Assembly (NCBI GenBank): GCA_021307315.1
Contig: JAJSPD010000055.1
Coordinates: 124,001 to 188,000 of the forward strand
DNA from: Bisporella sp. PMI_857
Taxonomy: Eukaryota; Ascomycota; Leotiomycetes; Helotiales; Helotiaceae
Direction of reading: 5' to 3'
Length of the DNA stretch: 64,000 nt
Position 1 is the stretch's first letter; the number at the start of each line of letters is the position of its first letter. Made by a program: the position numbers and the translations under genes. The notes under the pieces were generated by a model. That model was not told the origin of the DNA and made no database searches. It was given only the letters and a program-made list of their open reading frames with translations. Positions 57,629 to 64,000 of this stretch are shown here, piece after piece.

Positions 57629-59669
57629 TCACACGGCTGCAACTATTGCTCTCGCGCGCGCACTAGTCTTTGGCAGTGAGCCCTCCTCACCATTATCAGA
57701 AGATGTTCTACCGGAATCTGCTGTTTCTTGGCCAAAGCTAAGTCCTCTAGCATGACGCCCGCTGAAAAGTACGTCCATATCTTCCAGTGAACGATTCTTC
57801 GTCTCGGGATAAAAAACCCAGATTATCTATGGCCTGGTCAATTCAAAAGGTTATGCTTACTGTGTGCAATCATATCGACATACCAAACCGGATACCAAAT
57901 TAACAGACATAAAAATGAAGTATGTCTTGGAGCCAATGTTAGCCATACCTACGGGCCACGTCTGTGAAGCAATGATGGACCCAATTGAGCCACCCGAGGC
58001 TGCCAAGTTAAGGCCTCTTGCGCGGAAATTTGTTGGAAAGATCTTACTTCTTGTCAGCGACTGTGATACATAAAACAAAGAGAGACGACTTACCTCAGAG
58101 CCATAGACCCATGCCGCAGGTCCGAATCCAATCGAGTACCCAAATGTGAACAGAAAAATGAAAACCACACAAACATAGTCGGCAACATGGTTCGCATTAT
58201 TCGGGTAGGCAAGTGGAAGCGCCCCATTGATCTGTGTCAATATGTTAGTATATTTTTACACCTTGAACATCCAAGGAGCGATTCCATACGGCCAAAGCAG
58301 TACCCATGACCAGACACCCGACAATGAGTGTTACGCGCCTTCCAAGTCGGTCTATAAGGAACATCTCCATGATAGTACATCCAATTTTAAGAGTACTTTC
58401 AATGCCACCGATCATCAAAGATATACGCCTGCTGACACCTAGTTCCATGAAGATGGGCACCAGGTAGTATTTCATTGACGTATTGCCGCACATCTGAGCC
58501 ATGAAATGCAGAAGGGCAACACGCCAAAGGCGTTTAAAAAGGGATGCATTCGTAAAAAGAACCTTCCATGATTGCTGTGTTGCAAGCCGGTGTCCTTCAA
58601 CACTGACTTGGATTTTTCCGAGTTCGACAATAACTTCTGGTTCTGAAGGATCAGCATCTCTCAGGTACTGAAGAGATTTTCGAGCCTGCTCTACTTTTCC
58701 TTTCTGCACAAGCCACCGTGGTCTACCACTACGGTTAGTGCTACCTCAACAAGTGTATATCGCACTTACGTTTCAGGACAGAATGGAACACCAATCATGA
58801 AAATGATAGAAGGTATGAATTGAACTGCAACTGAAAGTCGCCATCCTAGATACTCTCCTCTTTCAGTATCCCAGCGAGCTATCCCATATGCGACCCTTGA
58901 ATTAGGTAAGTGCCTAAGCTCAACGCATGCTCGAGTAGGACATCTTACCAGAAAGAGCCAGCCAAGCCGCCTACGAGCCCGATATGATTCATCACGACAT
59001 ATTTACCCCGTTCATGGGCGGGGCTTATCTCGCTTTGTATGGCAATCAGAAACTGGGTTGCTGAGGACGGAGCGCAACAGACCTTTGATAGAGTGGCACA
59101 GAAGTTGAAACAATTGCAATTCCAAGACCGCAAATTATGCGACCTATAATCATCATAGTATAGGCCGCTGTGCCCCCCGCACTTGCCTGTAGAGCAGCTC
59201 CAATACACGTGACGAAAACACCTGTGGCAGCTGCATATCGTCTGCCAAAATAATCGGCAGCTGGATGTGAAAGAAAAATATAGCTGATCCAAGTTCCAAG
59301 ATAATATATAGCAGTAATCAGTCCAGTGTGAGAGGGATCTGGGTGATGTAGAGCTTTCTTGAATCCAGGGTGGGCATAAATAGTTCCCAAAATTCCGATG
59401 TTGTATCTGAAGAGTTGATTTTTGATCAGTACTGATCCATCATACGCAATTTGTAGTGAAGATAATCATATCTCTTCAAAGAAAATGCTGACCAACCCCC
59501 AAAGAAACGACGCTAGTGTGAAGAATGCACACAAGAAGTGTAAACGGACGGTAGCTCGATAAGGTAAATGCAATTTTAAAGAGGGCCGGGCCATATTGAC
59601 GGGAGACAAAATCCTTTCAAATCCTCTTGGAACAAGTCGTAAATGCCTCCTCCACGAAGCAGGGAACAT
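57629..59669 (-). CDS. MFS sugar transporter
   Basis: Eight exons, 59669-59497, 59406-59083, 59032-58949, 58895-58770, 58722-58290, 58231-58094, 58042-57884 and 57826-57629, give 544 aa; seven introns of 47-90 bp. The family marks are DYFGRRYAAATG after TM2, RIICGLGIAIVSTSVPLYQ with SEISPAHERGKYV after TM4, PETPRWLVQKGK (normally PESPRWL), DRLGRRVTLIVG after TM8, GPAAWVYGSEIFPTNFRARG, and PETKNRSLEDMD after TM12. It belongs to the plasma-membrane sugar:H+ symporter group; the sugar is unknown. The exon 6/7 intron is 51 bp without an in-frame stop. The N-terminal 45 residues are hydrophilic. The gene ends 203 bp from the convergent phosphatase gene. Confidence 0.92.
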
Positions 59670-60765
59670 TTTGAGCTTGCTTAGTCCATAAATAAGCTCC
59701 GCAAACAGAATTTCCTCACGAGAGATAATGGAAAATTGCTTAACTGATCAATTGATGGTTACATTGAACGGAGCTACATGAAGCTCAAGCATCGTGACTG
59801 GCTATGAAAGTGGCCACTGGTGTTGGTGCATGAAGCCAAACGGATGTCCGTCCATAGGAAAGTCATCGCTCTCATTTTTGTGATCTCTGACAGAAATCAT
59901 ACTGATCGGTCGACATTTTAAGATACCTTGTCATAAGGCGGGCACAAATGAAAAGACTTCAGCCGACACACGACATGGATTTGATCCTGCGCGATGTGAC
60001 ATTGATACCCATGTTCAATATTTGAACGAAGCGTCAGATGCTATGCAACAAATAGGGCATTTTCTATCTCCCCAGAGACTCGAAAGTTAGTATTTATAAC
60101 TATTCATCAGCTTTTCACATATGTATAACTGTGCATTATTGGTCTGATAAAATTGTGGAGTCTTTGATCCACTCGGAGAGTTTCAACATGCTGCGGTCCG
60201 TTGCGTGAGCTTATATTTGATTTGGGACTAGAGAAAACCATCTTGTCTTTTTGTTTCCGAGTTGTTGGTTTTCTCCTATATCAATCCCGTTTTGTTGTCG
60301 CCTCAAGTCAATGACGTCTGCATCTCTGATTAAGTTTTAGTCTTATGCAAAATTATATCATTTCATATGATCGGATATTCAAAAAGCACGGGAAATTACG
60401 CTGATCGTCGACCTTCAAAGCAATGATATAACTGCAGTCTTAGGTCTTTGGGTCTTCAGCAAACCATGGCTATCACGTGACCCATGTTCATTGTCGCAAT
60501 CCTGAGATGTTTAACCAGCCATGACTGGTTTGCAGCGCCTTTATCATGCTAGCAATCATTGGGATAGGTGTAAGGCACCAAACTCTGTTTATCATGTGGC
60601 CACTTCACATCTTTTAGTCCTCCAGCGTTAGTGCATTAAATGTCTGCCTAAACCGACAGCGAAAATGAGATGTGTGCTTTGTGGAAAACTGTCTTGTTGA
60701 CAGATTTTCATTTTCATAGTTTGGTTTAGGCAATCGCCCTGTAATAAGAAAGCAAAATCCAGTCC
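59670..60765. other. Divergent promoter region
   Basis: About 1.1 kb between the sugar transporter start (-) and the gene at 60766 (+). No gene is seen. An imperfect inverted repeat lies near 60640-60735 (GGTTTAGGC versus GCCTAAACC, with GAAAATGAGA versus TTTTCATTTTC inside). Confidence 0.5.
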
Positions 60766-61857
60766 ATGGACGTGACTTTGGAACTTGTCAATCAGGTTGC
60801 CACGATGCCGGAAGTGTGCCAAACTGTCAATTGCACGTCTATGCAGCGATCTCTATCGACTCGAATCGAGAATCATAGTAATGCATCATTTAATAGTCAA
60901 TTGCAATCAGGCGTCGCCATGGTTACCGATGAATCAATTCAAAGGGCAGATATAATCGACCAGGCACCATCATCCCCTGAGTTCGGATGCCCCATCATCT
61001 TAGTCAAGCAAAATATTGAAGCAGACGACACAGACTCCGACGATTATATACTAGTGCTCACACCTTCCTCATCATGTATGTCCCTAGACTCGGTATATCA
61101 TGCAATGGACCTCCAATTCGAGGTGAATAAGTCAACATCGGAGAGGAAGCCCGCTGCCCGAGAAGAGAGTAGAATAGAGGTCCTTGACGACGAGTATCGA
61201 GTCCCTAGAAGCTGGCAAGACTGCAACTCTCCGAACAGCGAGACCACGGGTCAGATCAGATCCAAGCTGAAAGTTGCGTCTACAGGTGAAGTCGAAGCTG
61301 GTGACTTGAGTCTGGTAGCTTTGGGGGAGTCTTTGAGAGGCACGGGGCAGCTGGAGCCTAAGTATGTCCACAGCGGAAAGACGCCAGACAACCTCGGATG
61401 GGATGGCTCTCTTATTCGTAACAAAGCAATTGATGTCCAGAGATTCTCTTGGCTCGAATCACATTTGTTCTCGAAACATATTGGCCGGAAAGCCGCTCAT
61501 TTTAAGCACCATGACATGCAGACACCCTGTCGGACAGACCCAGATCCTCTGATCAGGAATCCTCTTCCTATTCATGTGGCTCGCCGAAATGACCCATTAC
61601 ATCTCCCTCCAGGCGTCGGAAAGGCTCCGGTACAAGAAGGGAATATCGGCCAGAGCCTCTGGAACACCGAGGAAGAACTCATAAATGCGAAGATGATGAT
61701 TGAGAGATGCAGTGGAACACCTTTCACCTTGGGCTGCGAAAGGCAAAGACCGGCGCGGAGACCATACCCAACACAAGGCTGGAGGGATTATTCCGGTGGC
61801 AAAGAGACTATGAAGGAGAAGGGTCAGTTGCCATGGTGGAAGACTCTTCTGGGATAG
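60766..61857 (+). CDS. Uncharacterised 363-aa protein
   Basis: A single-exon ORF with ordinary codon use and no signal peptide or membrane segment. It is mostly disordered in composition, Ser/Asp/Glu-rich in the first half (DDTDSDDYILVLTPSSSCMS) and more basic, Pro/Arg-rich, in the second, ending GQLPWWKTLLG. I recognise no domain. The start at 60766 is the first ATG of the frame. It is likely real because of its length and composition, but it could be lineage-specific. Confidence 0.65.
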   Translation: MDVTLELVNQVATMPEVCQTVNCTSMQRSLSTRIENHSNASFNSQLQSGVAMVTDESIQRADIIDQAPSSPEFGCPIILVKQNIEADDTDSDDYILVLTPSSSCMSLDSVYHAMDLQFEVNKSTSERKPAAREESRIEVLDDEYRVPRSWQDCNSPNSETTGQIRSKLKVASTGEVEAGDLSLVALGESLRGTGQLEPKYVHSGKTPDNLGWDGSLIRNKAIDVQRFSWLESHLFSKHIGRKAAHFKHHDMQTPCRTDPDPLIRNPLPIHVARRNDPLHLPPGVGKAPVQEGNIGQSLWNTEEELINAKMMIERCSGTPFTLGCERQRPARRPYPTQGWRDYSGGKETMKEKGQLPWWKTLLG

Positions 61858-62137
61858 CAGTAAGGTGAATTGGGGTTAAGTGTGTAATTGTTCTGCCAGG
61901 CATTAGGATTTCATGTAAATCATCGAAGGCTTTGATACGATTTTAATGTAAGATGTTGCCTTTGAAGTGTAGTTGCAATCGCGTGATCACGGACATTTTC
62001 TTGGCGTCCTACAGCATTGAAAGTTGCGTCGCGTGTTTTTTGACCTCAGGGCATCAACTTCAATTCTCTTGACATTAACAGAGTGTAAGACTTCTATTGC
62101 AGGGCGCAAACCAGGCAAAATAATTTGTCTTAGCTGA

Positions 62138-63226
62138 ATGAATCTAGATTCTATCTGTGTATCAATGGAGTCCGTTATTACTGCATCTTACGATGGAGAC
62201 GATGTACTCCATCCACCACCGAGCGGGAATGGTGTCTTCGAGCCCTTCACCAGATTGCCGCACGAACTGCGCTTGATCATCTGGGAGCTTGCTTTGCCCG
62301 GCCCACGTATTGTTCGTCTCGAATTGGCTCTGCTAGCTGCACGATGTCAGGCGGCGATAAAGCAACGCCGCCAAGATGCAGAGGCACGTCTTCACTATAG
62401 GCATGAAGACGAACCGTATACAGAAGAAGAGTTAACAGAACTCGTTGAGGATATTAGTGGAGATTTGTCTGAAGTAGAGCCACTGGTGGGCTTCCGGTCG
62501 CGATGCCGTTCGCCTGCACTCCTTTTCGTTTGTCGGGAATCTTTTGAAGTTGCTTCCAAGTTCTATAAGCCATGTTTCCACACGCAAAATTCAATCCCTC
62601 AAACTTACTTCGACTACAAATGTGACGTCTTGTACCTCGATGCGAGTTCTCTGGGGATACACGACGAAACGCTGTTGCTGTTCAACTGGGCATTTCTTCT
62701 TGACTTAATTGGCGATTCTGCAGATTTTGCGCCACTGGAGCATCTCGCTGTAGACGATGAATTCGTCTCCGATGCAGGCGACTCTGAGACCTCCGGCGAG
62801 ATCATTCGCGAGATTGTGGGGCTCTTCAAGAACCTTAAACGTATTACGATTGTCGTGGATACTTTCATGCATGAAACATCTTTATGCCTCGGGTGGGAGG
62901 ACGGATGGTCACAGCTAGCCTTTCTCCCCTCAATGGATGTTCCTGGTGCTTTGGATATACTAAAACATCCAGAAAAACACTCGCAGCATGACGGTACATT
63001 CCTTCCGCCATGTTTCGAGGGTGAGAATGAATCGGATTATGAAGAGCAAGAGCTTGCAGTTGGCAGATATACAGACACACACGGGAAGCTCTATCAAATC
63101 AATTTCAGGATACTGTCTACAGCCATCATGAAAGCCAAGTTTGAAACATTGAAAAAGAGCTATGAAGCGGAGACGGGTAGCCACTGCGAGTATATAGGCA
63201 GACAGGGTATGGTACCACCTCCTTGA
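62138..63226 (+). CDS. 2EXR-domain (F-box-like) protein
   Basis: A single-exon 362-aa protein. Residues ~34-58 carry the diagnostic motif FTRLPHELRLIIWELALPGP followed by RIV, as in the fungal 2EXR family. The next ~90 residues are charged, and CRSPALLFVCRESFEVASKF is the second conserved motif (LFVCRES). DYKCDVLYLDASS and the later ITIVVDTFM follow the family order. Such proteins are numerous in ascomycetes and of unknown function; an F-box-like role in protein turnover is often suggested but not shown. The start could also be the second ATG at 62165. Confidence 0.88.
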   Translation: MNLDSICVSMESVITASYDGDDVLHPPPSGNGVFEPFTRLPHELRLIIWELALPGPRIVRLELALLAARCQAAIKQRRQDAEARLHYRHEDEPYTEEELTELVEDISGDLSEVEPLVGFRSRCRSPALLFVCRESFEVASKFYKPCFHTQNSIPQTYFDYKCDVLYLDASSLGIHDETLLLFNWAFLLDLIGDSADFAPLEHLAVDDEFVSDAGDSETSGEIIREIVGLFKNLKRITIVVDTFMHETSLCLGWEDGWSQLAFLPSMDVPGALDILKHPEKHSQHDGTFLPPCFEGENESDYEEQELAVGRYTDTHGKLYQINFRILSTAIMKAKFETLKKSYEAETGSHCEYIGRQGMVPPP

Positions 63227-64000
63227 GGCAGTGTCACTCATCATGATGCATACATTCGTATCTGGAGTTTTAGTCTGCCTACTCAGAGACTGATTTTCAG
63301 ATGGTATGCGATCTGTGCAACCATGGTGTGGAATTATTTCTGGAACATTCGCTCCCATCCACATGGCATGATGCGGCATTCTATTTGATCGTACGCATAC
63401 ACAGCTACATAAAGTAGGACTCGGAATTTGCAGGCTATTCTATGTAGAGGCTGATGCGACTGAGGGGCTCTTCAGCCTAAGCGAGGGGGCGATCACAACT
63501 GCCGACTTACCCCTGAATTTGGTTGCATATCGTCCGAATCCCACGTGTCTTTCCTTGAGTCCTCTTTTCTGTATTTCCCTATATTTCTTTCTTTATTTGA
63601 TGACCTGGAGACTTGGAGTTAAACGCATTGCTCAACACTTCAGAGTGATATATTGCATTTCAACATGGTGAAGTAATTGACATATGAGATCTTAGCCGTC
63701 CCGCTCTGCTCGCTTGTCAAAAGGGGCAAGCATTGTAGGCTAAATACTGTCTTGGCGCGTATTACTGCCTTTGTTGTGTTTGTGAGTCCTGGGTTTGCAG
63801 AATTTCATACTTGATTTGGCATCCTTTATGTTCTTCCGTACCTCTTACTATGCTAGTCTTAGGCTCAAAAAGTCAAGTCAAGCTCTTAATATGGATGATC
63901 TCTGCTGCTACGTTATCTTGTCCTGTGACAGTGTGTTTGTGATTAGATATATGCTATTTATTGATACACCTATAGTTGCTTGATTACCCTGCCTGCCATA
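63227..64000. other. Gene-free right end of window
   Basis: No supported gene. The 62-codon frame at 63795-63983 has no features. Any gene here would have to continue past the window end. Confidence 0.45.

Overview
The window is nuclear DNA of a filamentous ascomycete (Pezizomycotina). The evidence is many short spliceosomal introns, mostly 47-180 bp with GTANGT-type donors, CTAAC-like branch sites and NAG acceptors, together with a fungus-specific gene set: a PDR-type ABC transporter, a 2EXR protein, a STAND N-terminal/ankyrin protein, GPI-anchored and small cysteine-rich secreted proteins, and an SLY41-type transporter. A leotiomycete (Helotiales-like) source would fit the style of the genes, but this is an impression and not shown by the sequence. 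Many genes are multi-exon. The exon coordinates given were worked out by hand from splice signals, reading phase and protein continuity, and each modelled CDS sums to a whole number of codons.

Layout. 1-2353 (-): 5' part of a PDR-type ABC transporter that runs off the left edge. 5408-10113 (-): a five-exon gene for a 1479-aa protein of unknown function whose conserved blocks look like a bacterial family. 10114-16964: a long gene-poor stretch holding one nuclear-type acidic/basic protein (13397-14773, -). 16965-19139 (+): a STAND N-terminal-like/ankyrin protein, convergent with a GAL80-like oxidoreductase (19171-20408, -). 21625-22239 (+): a Cys-rich protein. 22766-23630 (-): histone variant H2A.Z. 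25136-26379 (+): a zinc-binding conserved fungal protein. 26896-27237 (+): a two-finger C2H2 protein. 28356-29794 (+): an unknown protein with a clear TATA/CT-rich core promoter, followed by an 800-base pyrimidine-rich repetitive tract. 33219-33936 (+): a GPI-anchored cupredoxin.

33937-40288 is a second gene-poor, partly AT-rich island. It contains a terminal-inverted-repeat element (34836-35570), an 8-cysteine small secreted protein (36156-36479, -), a transposon-like hairpin and a doubtful small gene. 40289-41035 (-): a GPI-anchored Cys-rich protein. 41790-42946 (-): a histidine phosphatase (phosphoglycerate-mutase family). 44582-46583 (-): an RS/RGG protein. 47014-48734 (-): an SLY41-type transporter. 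48868-49525: a foldback element with about 150-bp inverted repeats, sitting in the promoter shared with the SF3b subunit 2 (CUS1) gene (49743-51592, +). 52545-53234 (+): a DUF4360-type secreted protein. 53863-55545 (-): an MFS transporter, divergent from a tyrosine phosphatase (56487-57425, +). 57629-59669 (-): an eight-exon MFS sugar transporter. 60766-61857 (+): an unknown protein. 62138-63226 (+): a 2EXR protein.

There is no obvious biosynthetic cluster. Housekeeping genes (H2A.Z, SF3b2, SLY41-type) are interleaved with transport and secreted-protein genes. The most unusual items are the 1479-aa bacterial-like protein, the small secreted protein in the repeat-bearing island, two terminal-inverted-repeat elements, and the G-poor pyrimidine-rich tract.
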